Assembly: GCF_003958635.1 (NCBI RefSeq)
Contig: NZ_RSEK01000012.1
Coordinates: forward strand, 1-57,743
DNA length: 57,743 nt
Origin: Altericroceibacterium xinjiangense
GTDB lineage: Bacteria; Pseudomonadota; Alphaproteobacteria; Sphingomonadales; Sphingomonadaceae
Direction of reading: 5' to 3'
In this document: positions 8,373-16,481 of the stretch, in pieces
Numbering within the stretch: position 1 is the stretch's first letter
Layout of the letters: the number at the start of each line of letters is the position of its first letter
Program-made: the position numbers and the translations under genes
Notes under the pieces: model-generated
Database searches by the model: none
What the model saw: only the letters and a program-made list of their open reading frames with translations
What the model was told of the DNA's origin: nothing

Positions 8373-9044
8373 ATGCGACCAGCGTTTGTGAGCCTTGCCG
8401 TTCTTGCCGCCTTTGGAATTGCCGCGCCTGCGCAAGCCGATCCCGCCGGGCGAGTTCAGGTCAAGGCGTTTGCCACGGCCGTGCTTCCCGATGGCCAGAT
8501 CAAGGACGTGAAGAGCGATGCCGTGGGTTTGCCCGCCGATCTGCAGACCCGGGCGAACGACAATTACGTGCCGACGCTGGCGGTGGAGTACTTCTTCACT
8601 TCAGACTTTTCGGTCGAGACGATCTGCTGCCTGACGCAGCACGATGTCGACGCCACGTCAGGCATGGCCGGGGCTGAACTTGCAGCGGATGCGAAGCTGA
8701 TCCCGGCGACGGTGCAGCTCAAGTATCATTTCGGCTTCGGCGGGGCGGTCAAGCCGTACGTTGGTGCGGGCGCGACGTACTTCCTGTTTATCGACGATGA
8801 GCCGGGCACGGCTGCGATCGCGGCCGGGGCGGACGATTTCAGCCTCGACGACAGCCTGGGGGTCGCCTTGCAAGCCGGGGTAGACGTGCCGCTGAATTCG
8901 GCGGGTCTGGCGCTGAGCCTCGATGCCAAACGGTACTTCGTGAGCACGGATGCCAACTGGTATGCCGGTGCGACGAAAGTGATCGAGACGCGCCACAGGC
9001 TGGACCCGTGGCTGCTGAGCGCCGGTCTGGCTTACCGGTTCTAG
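8373..9044 (+). CDS. ompW: OmpW family outer-membrane protein
   Basis: This 223-residue protein has a signal peptide (MRPAFVSLAVLAAFGIAA, cleavage after AQA), and then alternating beta-strands ending in the aromatic C-terminal signature AYRF needed for BAM insertion. The segments YVPTLAVEYFFT and LKYHFGFGGAVKPYVGAGATY are typical of the OmpW eight-stranded barrel, which makes a hydrophobic channel for small non-polar compounds. The start at 8373 is chosen because the signal peptide begins there. A strong terminator follows. Confidence 0.88.
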   Translation: MRPAFVSLAVLAAFGIAAPAQADPAGRVQVKAFATAVLPDGQIKDVKSDAVGLPADLQTRANDNYVPTLAVEYFFTSDFSVETICCLTQHDVDATSGMAGAELAADAKLIPATVQLKYHFGFGGAVKPYVGAGATYFLFIDDEPGTAAIAAGADDFSLDDSLGVALQAGVDVPLNSAGLALSLDAKRYFVSTDANWYAGATKVIETRHRLDPWLLSAGLAYRF

Positions 9045-9057
9045 GTTGTTTCACGCG

Positions 9058-9093
9058 AAAAGGGCGCCCGGGTATGGTCCCGAGCGCCCTTTT
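9058..9093. terminator. Bidirectional intrinsic terminator
   Basis: A 14-bp stem with one mismatch (AAAGGGCGCCCGGG paired with CCCGAGCGCCCTTT, loop TATGGT) is flanked by AAAA on the left and TTTT on the right. It serves the convergent ompW and GST genes. Confidence 0.85.
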
Positions 9094-9129
9094 GTAACGT
9101 CGCAGAAGTGAGCGGTCGGAAGCGAGCGC

Positions 9130-9972
9130 TTACTTCGCCGACTGGCCCTTCATCATCGCAGTTTCCGTGCGGGTGCTTTCCGGGCCGGTATTCCGCTTGG
9201 TCAGGCCATTGCCGACCGGGTTGCGGTTGAACGGTTCCGGATCGCCGTCGCGCGTCTGCAGGCCGAAGATCGGCGATAGTCCGGCGTGACGGCCAAGGCC
9301 GCCGTGAAGGTCGAACCCGCGATCCAGCCAGTCGCGCAGCGGATCGTCCTCTACCAGCGCGGGAATATCCGCGACGGAAGCGAGCCAGAGGAAGCAGGCC
9401 AGCAGGCGGTAATCGACGTAGTTGGGGCTGTCGCCGCCGAACCACTTGTTCTCGCGCAGGGTGGTGCGCATCAGTTCAAGGTTGGCGGAAATCTCGGGCA
9501 GGCGGTCTTCGCGCCCGATGATGATATCCTCGATCTTGCGGCCGCCGAACATCCGTTCGCGCGAAGTGGTCACGTATTCGTGATCTTCGGGCACCGACCG
9601 GTCGCGGTAAGCCTTGAGGTAGCACGTCATCCACGGGCCGACCGCGGTCTGCCACAGCCACGACTCGATCATCTGCCCGCATACCTTGACGCTCGGGTCG
9701 CCGATCAGCGTCGGGCGGTCCGGGTACTTTTCGTCGAGGTACTCGGCGATCAGCCAGCTATCGAGCACCCATTGGCCATCGTCGACGATCGCGGGCAGCC
9801 GTTCGGTCTTGCCGCCGGTCCGTTCCGGAATTCCGGTGAACCCGCCGGGGACGATATCCATATCGAATCCCTTGTGGGCCACCGCGTACTTGGTTGCCCA
9901 GACGAACGGGCTGATCGTTGCCCCGCTGGCAAGTTGCAGATCGTAAAGGGTAATCCTGTTGTCCTTGGCCAT
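9130..9972 (-). CDS. Glutathione S-transferase, LigE/LigP-like beta-etherase family
   Basis: The 280-residue protein has an N-terminal thioredoxin fold (about 1-85, with ITLYDLQLASGATISPFVW and DSWLIAEYLDEKYPD) and a C-terminal helical GST domain ending before a polar tail. The N-terminal motif, the LDRGFDLHGGLGRH segment and the length agree closely with LigE of Sphingobium, which cleaves the beta-aryl ether of lignin dimers with glutathione. Many sphingomonads carry such homologues without lignin-specific roles, so substrate is an inference. GGGAGAG lies 8 bases upstream of the ATG. Monocistronic. Confidence 0.85.
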   Translation of the reverse strand: MAKDNRITLYDLQLASGATISPFVWATKYAVAHKGFDMDIVPGGFTGIPERTGGKTERLPAIVDDGQWVLDSWLIAEYLDEKYPDRPTLIGDPSVKVCGQMIESWLWQTAVGPWMTCYLKAYRDRSVPEDHEYVTTSRERMFGGRKIEDIIIGREDRLPEISANLELMRTTLRENKWFGGDSPNYVDYRLLACFLWLASVADIPALVEDDPLRDWLDRGFDLHGGLGRHAGLSPIFGLQTRDGDPEPFNRNPVGNGLTKRNTGPESTRTETAMMKGQSAK

Positions 9973-10083
9973 CTGGCTCTCCCGCGTCGTGGTTTCGCCA
10001 CTTCATAGGGCGCTGCCGGCCCGAGGGCCAGCACGTTTCGGACAAAATCAACCGGCCGGCCGCGCAGGCGAGCCAGTGGCGGG

Positions 10084-10413
10084 TCAGCTGGCCTTGGCGA
10101 CCTGCTTCTGGTCCAGAAGCTGCTGGAGCTCGCCGGCTTCGTACATCTCCATCATGATGTCGCTGCCGCCGACGAATTCGCCCTTCACGTACAGCTGGGG
10201 AATGGTGGGCCAGTCAGAATAGGCCTTGATGCCCTGGCGAATCTCCTGGTCCTGCAGCACGTCCACGCCTTCGAAGCCGACCTGGCAATGCTCAAGGATC
10301 GCCACGGCACGGCTGGAAAAGCCGCACTGCGGGAAATAGGGCGTTCCCTTCATGAACAGCACGACGTCGTTGTCGTTGACGATCTGCGCGATGCGCTCCT
10401 GGGAGTTGGACAT
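10084..10413 (-). CDS. grxD: Monothiol glutaredoxin Grx4 (CGFS type)
   Basis: The 109-residue protein has the CGFS active site at Cys30, the WPTIPQLYVKGEFVGGSDI glutathione-binding segment and the usual length of GrxD. Such proteins bind a bridging [2Fe-2S] cluster together with glutathione or with BolA and hand clusters to apo-proteins. The gene lies 34 bases downstream of a BolA-family gene, and the two products are known partners. Confidence 0.95.
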   Translation of the reverse strand: MSNSQERIAQIVNDNDVVLFMKGTPYFPQCGFSSRAVAILEHCQVGFEGVDVLQDQEIRQGIKAYSDWPTIPQLYVKGEFVGGSDIMMEMYEAGELQQLLDQKQVAKAS

Positions 10414-10447
10414 GGAAAAAAGCCTGACTGTTGGTTGTGTGTGGCGA

Positions 10448-10681
10448 TCAGTTGGGAACCGAGGTGGTGAGTTGCAAGGCGTGGAGCTCTCCGCCCATGC
10501 GGCCGCCCAGCGCTTCGTACACCATCTTGTGCTGCTGGACCCGGCTCTTGCCCGTGAACGCGGCAGAACTGACGCGCGCGAGGTAGTGATCCCCGTCGCC
10601 GGCCAGATCCTCTATCACCACGTCGGCATCGGGCAGGGCCGCCTTGATCAGCGCTTCGATTTCGGCAGCGGGCATCGCCAT
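10448..10681 (-). CDS. BolA family protein (Grx4 partner)
   Basis: The 77-residue BolA/IbaG-like protein contains the invariant HKMVYEAL segment and a conserved His in the C-terminal part (GGELHALQL), which can ligate a [2Fe-2S] cluster shared with a CGFS glutaredoxin. Its length fits the short BolA-like class. Its ATG overlaps the preceding DUF1476 stop (TGATG), and grxD follows by 34 bases, so the three are one operon. Confidence 0.92.
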   Translation of the reverse strand: MAMPAAEIEALIKAALPDADVVIEDLAGDGDHYLARVSSAAFTGKSRVQQHKMVYEALGGRMGGELHALQLTTSVPN

Positions 10682-11004
10682 CAGGATTCGCCCATCAGCT
10701 GGCGGCGCGCCTCGACGCTCTTTTCCTCAAGCGCGGCGCGAATGCTGGGCTCATCCACGACCACTCCGGCGGCGGTCAGATCGCCGAGCAGCTTGCGGAT
10801 CACGTCCTCTTCACCCGCTTCCTCGAAATCCGCCTGGACGACGGACCGGGAGTAGGATTCCGTCTCTTCGGGAGTGAGGTTCATCTGCCGGGCCGCCCAC
10901 TGGCCGAGCAGGCGGTTGCGCCGGGCGGCGATGCGGAAGGCGGTATCTTCGTCCAGCGCGAACTTGGCTTCTTCGGCGCGTTCGCGATCCTTGAAATCGG
11001 TCAT
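10681..11004 (-). CDS. DUF1476 protein, F1-ATPase inhibitor zeta family
   Basis: This 107-residue, all-helical, charged protein starts MTDFKDRERAEEAKFALDED. This N-terminus and length match the DUF1476 family, whose Paracoccus member is the zeta subunit that inhibits reverse rotation of the F1Fo-ATPase. The N-terminal helix (about 1-20) is the inhibitory part in that protein. The start at 11004 agrees with family alignments; an upstream ATG at 11025 would add seven residues. First gene of the bolA-grxD operon, with leuD ending 36 bases upstream. Confidence 0.88.
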   Translation of the reverse strand: MTDFKDRERAEEAKFALDEDTAFRIAARRNRLLGQWAARQMNLTPEETESYSRSVVQADFEEAGEEDVIRKLLGDLTAAGVVVDEPSIRAALEEKSVEARRQLMGES

Positions 11005-11040
11005 GTCAAAAGCCTCTGGTGGCAAGGGAATGGAGGGTGT

Positions 11041-11643
11041 TCATGCGGCCAAGCTGGTGCCGCGCCCGAGCCACGGCATTTCGCTGTCCTGCCGCTGCTC
11101 ATAGTCGGAGATGGCTGCGTCGCGGGCGAGGGTGAGGCCCACTTCGTCGAGGCCTTCCAGCAGGCAGTGCTTGCGGAACGGATCGATCTCGAACGTAAAG
11201 CGGTCCTGAAACGGGGTGGTGACGATCTGGCGTTCCAGATCGATCGTCACCGGGTCGGTTTCAGCGACCTCGAGCAAGCGGTCGACCGCTTCCTGCGGCA
11301 GTTCGACGGTCAGGATGCCGTTCTTGAACGCATTGCCGGAGAAGATGTCCGAGAAGCTGGGGGCGATCACCGCCTTCACGCCCATGTCGAGCAGGGCCCA
11401 GGCGGCATGTTCACGCGACGATCCGCAGCCGAAGTTGTCGCCCGCGATGATGATCGGGGCGCCCAAGAACTCCTCGCGCTCGAACACGTTATCCGGCTGG
11501 CCGCGCAAGGCTTCGAATGCGCCGCGGCCCAGGCCTTCGCGGCTGATGGTCTTGAGCCACTTTGCCGGGATGATCAGATCGGTGTCGACGTTCTTGCGCC
11601 CGAAGGGACACGCGCGGCCTTCGATCTCGCGGACAGGTTCCAT
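11041..11643 (-). CDS. leuD: 3-isopropylmalate dehydratase small subunit
   Basis: The 200-residue protein has the aconitase swivel-domain signatures [28 protein letters not shown] and FKNGIL. With LeuC it isomerises 2-isopropylmalate to 3-isopropylmalate in leucine biosynthesis. The ATG overlaps the stop of a 56-aa gene by one base, and leuC lies two genes upstream, so LeuC and LeuD are made from one transcript with two extra genes between them. Confidence 0.96.
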   Translation of the reverse strand: MEPVREIEGRACPFGRKNVDTDLIIPAKWLKTISREGLGRGAFEALRGQPDNVFEREEFLGAPIIIAGDNFGCGSSREHAAWALLDMGVKAVIAPSFSDIFSGNAFKNGILTVELPQEAVDRLLEVAETDPVTIDLERQIVTTPFQDRFTFEIDPFRKHCLLEGLDEVGLTLARDAAISDYEQRQDSEMPWLGRGTSLAA

Positions 11644-11813
11644 CAGTCAGTCTCCGGCGGCTCGCCCGACGGAATCGGCGGCAGTTGCTTGGGTTTGCGA
11701 TGATTGACCTTGCGTTTGCCTGCGTAAAGCAGCGCGGCTGCCACGGCTGCGGATCCGATCGCGGCGCCTGCAATGGCCTTTCCGGCAAGGCTCTCTGGCA
11801 TTTTTCTCGTCAT
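11643..11813 (-). CDS. 56-aa single-helix protein between leu genes
   Basis: The reading frame starts at an ATG at 11813 ([20 protein letters not shown]) and ends at a TGA that overlaps the leuD start. It encodes one Ala/Gly-rich hydrophobic segment (about residues 9-31) flanked by a basic patch [10 protein letters not shown] and a proline-rich end [12 protein letters not shown]. It is probably an inner-membrane-anchored small protein with a cytosolic tail. Translational coupling to leuD and position inside a tight operon support a real gene. Function unknown. Confidence 0.65.
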   Translation of the reverse strand: MTRKMPESLAGKAIAGAAIGSAAVAAALLYAGKRKVNHRKPKQLPPIPSGEPPETD

Positions 11814-11852
11814 GAATGAATCTTGGAGCGGGCGCGGGCGCGAGGCAAGCGT

Positions 11853-12353
11853 TCAATCGAGGAAATCGCGCAGCGCGAGCCAGGCGCGCTCCTTTTCCGC
11901 CCACGGGGTCCGGGCGTTCGCTGGACTGGAGGATGGCAGGCGCACCAGTGCAACGTCTCTCCCGGCCAGCAGCGGAGCGCCGGTGGCGGCGGACTTGGCC
12001 CCGTTGAACCCGACCGCGCGCAATTGAGGCAGCGAGTCGACAAGTTCAGGCAGGCGGTTGCGCTCTTCGTCCCGGATTGCGCCGTCGAGACTGCCTTCCC
12101 GTCGCGCCGAGGCGATCGTGTCCCACAAGCCGATCCCGGCGGAGAGCAGGGCGGCCAGACGCGCTTCGTAGTCGAGCGCTTCCAGATCCTTCCCCACCAC
12201 GTGCCCGGCAAGGTGCCAGAACCGGTTGCGCGGATGGGCATAGTACCGCTGCGCCGTCAGGGAACGTTCCCCCGGCAGGCTGCCAAGGATCAGCACGCGC
12301 GTGTCCGGCGCGATGACCGGCGGGAAGGAAGACTTGCGAAAGTCAGTCGGCAA
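11853..12353 (-). CDS. DNA-deoxyinosine (hypoxanthine-DNA) glycosylase, UDG family 6
   Basis: The 166-residue protein has the UDG-fold motifs [10 protein letters not shown] (residues 20-29) and [10 protein letters not shown] (about 38-47), and AVGFNGAKS further on. In UDG family 6 these go with excision of hypoxanthine from DNA carrying deaminated adenine. It overlaps leuC by 11 bases and is 39 bases before the 56-aa gene. A base-excision repair enzyme inside a leucine operon has no obvious metabolic link; expression is probably coupled simply by co-transcription. Confidence 0.85.
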   Translation of the reverse strand: MPTDFRKSSFPPVIAPDTRVLILGSLPGERSLTAQRYYAHPRNRFWHLAGHVVGKDLEALDYEARLAALLSAGIGLWDTIASARREGSLDGAIRDEERNRLPELVDSLPQLRAVGFNGAKSAATGAPLLAGRDVALVRLPSSSPANARTPWAEKERAWLALRDFLD

Positions 12354-13776
12354 GGCGCCGCACGTCGGTCAGCCGGCCGGTAAGCGCCGCAGCGGCGGCC
12401 ATGGCCGGGGAAACGAGATGCGTGCGCGCGCCGGGGCCCTGGCGCCCGACGAAGTTGCGGTTGCTGGTCGAGGCGCACCGCTCATTCGCAGGAACCTTGT
12501 CCGGGTTCATGCCGAGGCAAGCCGAACAGCCCGGCTCTCGCCATTCGAGCCCCGCCTCGGTAAAGATACGGTCCAGCCCTTCCTGTTCAGCCTGCCGTTT
12601 GACGAGGCCTGATCCGGGAACGACGATCGCCCACTTCACGGTGTCCGCCTTCCGGCGCCCCTTGAGCACTTCGGCGGCGGCCCTGAGGTCCTCTATCCGG
12701 CTGTTGGTGCAGCTGCCGATGAACACGTTCTGGACTTCGACTTCGTCCATCCGCTGACCCGGGGTAAGGCCCATGTATTCGAGGCTGGCGCGGGCGGCCT
12801 GCTGCTTGGACGGATCCGCAAAGCTTTCCGGGGCCGGAACCACGCCGCCGATCGGCACCACGTCTTCGGGGCTGGTGCCCCAGGTGACGCTCGGCTCGAT
12901 CTTGGATGCGTCGATCCGCACGGATTTGTCGAACCGCGCGCCGGGATCGGTCTTCAAGGTGCGCCAGTACGCAACCGCGCGATCCCAGTCGTCTCCCTTG
13001 GGGGAGAAGCGCCGGTCCTGCAGGTAGGCGAAGGTCTTGTCGTCCGGCGCGACGAGCCCGGCGCGTGCACCGCCTTCGATGCTCATGTTGCAGACGGTCA
13101 GGCGGGATTCGACGCTCATGTCCTCGAACACCTCGCCGCGATACTCGATCACGTATCCGGTGCCGCCCGCCGTGCCGATCACGCCGATGATGTGGAGGAT
13201 CAGGTCCTTCGCCGTGACGCCGGGGCCAAGCTGCCCTTCAACCACGATTTCCATCGCCTTCGACTGCTTCAGCAGCAGGGTCTGGGTGGCAAGGACGTGT
13301 TCCACCTCGCTCGTCCCGATGCCGAAGGCCAGCGCGCCGACGCCGCCGTGAGCGGCCGTGTGGCTGTCCCCGCAGACGATCGTGGTGCCGGGGAGGGAAA
13401 AGCCCTGTTCAGGCCCCACGACATGGACGATGCCTTGTTCGAGAGCGGTCGCCCCAAAGTAGTGAACGCCGAAATCGGCGGTGTTCCGCTCCAGCGCGGA
13501 AAGCTGCTCAGCGCTCGCGCGGTCGGCGATGGGGATCCGCTGCCCATTGGCATCGATCCGGGCGGTGGTGGGCAGGTTGTGATCCGGGACCGCTAGAGTC
13601 AGCTCCGGCCTGCGAACCTTGCGCCCGCTCATCCGCAAGGCTTCGAAGGCCTGGGGGCTGGTCACTTCGTGAACCAGGTGGCGATCGATGAAGATCAGGC
13701 AGGTTCCGTCCTCACGCCGTTCAACGACGTGGGCGTCCCAGATTTTTTCGTAAAGTGTGCGGGGTCGGCTGGCCAT
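12343..13776 (-). CDS. leuC: 3-isopropylmalate dehydratase large subunit
   Basis: The 477-residue aconitase-family protein contains the [4Fe-4S] cluster cysteines in GSCTNSR and CSACLGMN, plus [11 protein letters not shown]. Partner of LeuD in the second step of leucine biosynthesis. The start [16 protein letters not shown] at 13776 fits the family; an in-frame upstream extension to 13812 adds 12 residues without a ribosome binding site. It heads the leuC-glycosylase-56aa-leuD operon. Confidence 0.96.
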   Translation of the reverse strand: MASRPRTLYEKIWDAHVVERREDGTCLIFIDRHLVHEVTSPQAFEALRMSGRKVRRPELTLAVPDHNLPTTARIDANGQRIPIADRASAEQLSALERNTADFGVHYFGATALEQGIVHVVGPEQGFSLPGTTIVCGDSHTAAHGGVGALAFGIGTSEVEHVLATQTLLLKQSKAMEIVVEGQLGPGVTAKDLILHIIGVIGTAGGTGYVIEYRGEVFEDMSVESRLTVCNMSIEGGARAGLVAPDDKTFAYLQDRRFSPKGDDWDRAVAYWRTLKTDPGARFDKSVRIDASKIEPSVTWGTSPEDVVPIGGVVPAPESFADPSKQQAARASLEYMGLTPGQRMDEVEVQNVFIGSCTNSRIEDLRAAAEVLKGRRKADTVKWAIVVPGSGLVKRQAEQEGLDRIFTEAGLEWREPGCSACLGMNPDKVPANERCASTSNRNFVGRQGPGARTHLVSPAMAAAAALTGRLTDVRRLAD

Positions 13777-13840
13777 GCGATGGCGGGTAAGCCCGCCGGC
13801 CCCGGCTGACAAGTGACGAAAACTTGGCCCGGCTCAAGCC

Positions 13841-14224
13841 TTAGCGGCGGTGGTTTCCGCCGCGGGACGAGCGAGTCGCCGTGCCGCGGTCGTCGCGGCC
13901 CGCGCCGTTATCATGGCGGCCCGCGGCATGGACCTGCGACCGAACCGACTCGATGCGTGCGGTAAGCGTCCGGATTTCGGGACGGGTGAAGCCGTTGCGG
14001 CTGTAGCTGCGGTAGAGGTTCTGCAGCTGGTCTACCTGCCGCGCCAGTCCGGCTGTCCCCTTTCGCGAGGATCCGTTCTGCTTCTGGACCTGTCGGTCAA
14101 GCTGCGTGATCTCCGAGCGCAGCTGGCCCGCATCGCGCGAGACGCTCGCCGCTGAAACGGGGGTCGCGAGCAGCAGGGCGCTGGCGGCGAGGGAGAGCGG
14201 GGCAAGGATGAAGATATTGCGCAT
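13841..14224 (-). CDS. Secreted helical protein, unknown function
   Basis: The 127-residue protein has a signal peptide with cleavage expected after PVSAA (residue about 26). The mature part is helical and charged, with a QLRSEITQLDRQVQKQ heptad-like stretch and a C-terminal tail rich in Arg, Gly and His (GRDDRGTATRSSRGGNHRR). AGGAG lies 8 bases before the ATG at 14224. It is probably periplasmic. I do not recognise a named family. Confidence 0.7.
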   Translation of the reverse strand: MRNIFILAPLSLAASALLLATPVSAASVSRDAGQLRSEITQLDRQVQKQNGSSRKGTAGLARQVDQLQNLYRSYSRNGFTRPEIRTLTARIESVRSQVHAAGRHDNGAGRDDRGTATRSSRGGNHRR

Positions 14225-14363
14225 CTGATGAACTCCTGTGTAGCGGCCTTTGGGCCGTGCACATGGTTTGCCACCGAAACATGCAACTGGGCGTCTCGTG
14301 ATGTACTTTAGTGTCACGATCCCCGCGCTGTTCGTCGCAGCCTGCGACGTCTATAAAGGCATC

Positions 14364-14882
14364 ATGAACGTGCTCCTCGCCCTTGCGATCGTGCTGGCCA
14401 CCATGCTTGTTATGGAAGGCGTTGCATGGGCTTCGCACAAGTACATCATGCATGGATTCGGCTGGGCCTGGCACCGGGACCACCACCAGCCGCACGACCG
14501 CGTGCTTGAGAAGAACGACCTTTACGCCGTGTTCGGCGCGGCCATGAGCATCGGGATGTTCGCCGTCGGCTCACCGCTGGTGATGGGAAGCGAGGCGTGG
14601 TGGCCGGGGACGTGGATCGGCCTGGGGATCTTCGGCTATGGCCTGATCTACACGCTGATCCATGACGGGTTGGTCCACCAGCGGTACTTTCGGTACGTGC
14701 CGAAGGGCGGCTATGCGCGGCGGCTGGTGCAGGCGCACAAGCTGCACCATGCGACCAGTTCGAAGGAAGGCGGGGTCAGCTTCGGCTTCGTATTCGTGCG
14801 CCACCCGGCCAGGCTGAAGGCCGAACTGAAGCGCCAGCGCGAAGCGGGGTTGACCACCTTGCGGGAGACGGAGCGCTCCTGA
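14364..14882 (+). CDS. crtZ: Beta-carotene 3-hydroxylase
   Basis: The 172-residue membrane protein belongs to the fatty acid hydroxylase superfamily. Histidine boxes HKYIMH, HRDHH, HDGLVH and HKLHH are the di-iron ligands, and the sequence resembles Erythrobacter/Paracoccus CrtZ, which adds 3-hydroxyls to the beta rings of carotenoids (zeaxanthin route). Four helices are predicted. The ATG at 14364 gives the usual N-terminus; the frame stays open upstream to 14250 but without a match to the family. No other crt gene is nearby, so the pathway is split in this genome. Confidence 0.9.
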   Translation: MNVLLALAIVLATMLVMEGVAWASHKYIMHGFGWAWHRDHHQPHDRVLEKNDLYAVFGAAMSIGMFAVGSPLVMGSEAWWPGTWIGLGIFGYGLIYTLIHDGLVHQRYFRYVPKGGYARRLVQAHKLHHATSSKEGGVSFGFVFVRHPARLKAELKRQREAGLTTLRETERS

Positions 14883-14954
14883 CGATCCGGCCGCAAGCAT
14901 CAAGATGGTCGCTGGGGCCGGTACGCGGAGCCGGCGAACGTCGCTGCGCCGGGA

Positions 14955-15362
14955 CTACTGAGCCGCCAATCGCCCTGCCGTCTGCTGGATCAGCGCAATC
15001 ATGTTGGGAACGCCCTGTGTACGATTGGAGCTTAGCTGGTTCTTCAGATCGAACGGCTGGAGCGCGGCGGAAACGTCCATTTGCGCCACTTCCGCGGCGG
15101 GCTTTTCCTGCACTGCCGACAGGACCAGTGCGACAATTCCCTTGGTGATCGCCGCGTTGCTGTCGGCCAGGAAGTGGAGTTTGCCTTCCGTTTCCGTCGG
15201 ATAGATCCACACGCTGGCCGAGCAGCCGCGCACCAGCGTTGCGTCGGTCTTCAGCGCGGGCGGCATCGGCTCAAGCTCACGCCCGAGTTCGATCAGCAGG
15301 CGATAGCGTTCATCGCCTTCGAGGAACTCGTATTCGTCTTTGATATCATCGAGGGAGCGCAT
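14955..15362 (-). CDS. sufE: SufE family Fe-S sulfur acceptor
   Basis: The 135-residue SufE-like protein carries the sulfur-accepting Cys47 in RGCSASVW and the usual N-terminus DIKDEYEFLEGDERY. It takes persulfide from a SufS cysteine desulfurase for Fe-S cluster assembly. Other suf genes are not in the window. Monocistronic, 72 bases after the end of the convergent crtZ gene. Confidence 0.93.
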   Translation of the reverse strand: MRSLDDIKDEYEFLEGDERYRLLIELGRELEPMPPALKTDATLVRGCSASVWIYPTETEGKLHFLADSNAAITKGIVALVLSAVQEKPAAEVAQMDVSAALQPFDLKNQLSSNRTQGVPNMIALIQQTAGRLAAQ

Positions 15363-15411
15363 GGTGTGCGCCCTAGCGCAATCGAGCGGCAGGTCCAGCC
15401 GGAGTAATCAT

Positions 15412-15690
15412 TCAGGCTCCTTCGTCGGGGCTGACACGCAGGCTTTCGATCTCGGCGGAAAGCCGCTTCGCCTCGCGATCCTCCGTGATGATCCGTTCCA
15501 GGACCTCGATCCGTTCGCGCAGCAAGTCCACTTCCCGTTGCAGTTCGGGCTCAGGCGAGGGGCTGATGATGGGATTGCCGTTCGCGTCGGTCGGGTACTG
15601 GTCCAGCCATCTGCCGGTGTTCCGGTTTCGCCACATGTTGAAAGCCATCACGGCAATAAAAACGAGAAGAACTAAATTCAAGAACGCCAC
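15412..15690 (-). CDS. Small PspB-like membrane protein, last gene of psp cluster
   Basis: A GTG start at 15690, preceded by AGGGG, gives a 92-residue protein with one N-terminal helix (about residues 3-20, VAFLNLVLLVFIAVMAFN) and a C-terminal coiled coil (LRERIEVLERIITEDREAKR). The topology is PspB-like, and its end LSAEIESLR is nearly identical to the end of the PspC upstream (LSAEIERLR). The gene follows pspC by 124 bases on the same strand. It may be an extra PspB/PspD-type component; no function is proven. Confidence 0.65.
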   Translation of the reverse strand: MAFLNLVLLVFIAVMAFNMWRNRNTGRWLDQYPTDANGNPIISPSPEPELQREVDLLRERIEVLERIITEDREAKRLSAEIESLRVSPDEGA

Positions 15691-15814
15691 GGTTATCCCC
15701 TGAGTCAGCGCTGGACGGACAATGGTGGGCCGGCCGTCCGATGATACAAGGTAAACCGCAGGCGCCGGACTTGGTTCACTGAACGGCCCGGCGGCCTGCC
15801 GGCACCCTTCGCGT

Positions 15815-16189
15815 TCAGCGCAGCCGCTCGATCTCGGCGGACAGGCGCGGATTGCTGGACACGTAGTGGCTTTCGACCTCGGCGAGCCGGCGGTCGATCT
15901 CGCGGAAGCGGCTGCGGACCTCGCGCGCGGTTCGCGTCGGGCTTTGGCGCACGCGCTGCCAGTACTTCTGCTCCTGCGCGTCCACATAAAGATGCGGCGG
16001 TTTCTTCTCGGTCATGATCCCGAGGGCGAGATACACGGGCAGGCCGAAGCCGAAGCCGAAGGTCAGGATCAGGAAGAACAGGCGCCACCACAGCGCGTCG
16101 ATCCCGGTGTAATCGGAGAGGCCGGCGCATACCCCCATCAGCTTGCCGTTTTGCTTGTCGCGATAGAATTTGGTGCGGGCGCTGCTCAT
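15815..16189 (-). CDS. pspC: Phage shock protein C
   Basis: The 124-residue protein has the PspC domain KFYRDKQNGKLMGVCAGLSDYTG followed by a membrane helix (about 37-60) and a charged coiled coil ending LSAEIERLR. PspC with PspB senses inner-membrane stress and recruits PspA. The ATG overlaps the pspB stop by four bases (ATGA), so translation is coupled. Confidence 0.92.
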   Translation of the reverse strand: MSSARTKFYRDKQNGKLMGVCAGLSDYTGIDALWWRLFFLILTFGFGFGLPVYLALGIMTEKKPPHLYVDAQEQKYWQRVRQSPTRTAREVRSRFREIDRRLAEVESHYVSSNPRLSAEIERLR

Positions 16190-16479
16190 CTTGCGTTCCC
16201 CTTGCTGGCCAGCAGGCGATCGAACTCGCTCAGCGGTTCCTTGTCGATGGCGCGGTCAAGTTCGATCCGCGCAGGCTTGAATTCGGGATTGTCGGCCGCG
16301 ACGAGCCGCTCGACGGTGTCCATCCGCTCATCGAGCCGCTTGGCGAGCTGATAGAGCTCTTCCAGCAGGGTCTCGTCGTCGTTGGTAAGGGTGGCGGCGG
16401 TTTTCCACTTCGTGATGTAGTGGAAGATGATCCACGGCAAACCAAGGAAAATGGCTACAATTGCTACGAACCCTTCCAT
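16186..16479 (-). CDS. pspB: Phage shock protein B
   Basis: This 97-residue protein has an N-terminal membrane helix (about 3-22), WKTAATLTNDDETLLEELYQLAKRLDERMDTVERLV as a charged helix (a PspB signature region) and a C-terminal extension that is longer than in E. coli PspB (74 aa). It starts two bases after the pspA stop. Partner of PspC in stress signalling. Confidence 0.88.
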   Translation of the reverse strand: MEGFVAIVAIFLGLPWIIFHYITKWKTAATLTNDDETLLEELYQLAKRLDERMDTVERLVAADNPEFKPARIELDRAIDKEPLSEFDRLLASKGNAR

Positions 16480-16481
16480 GA

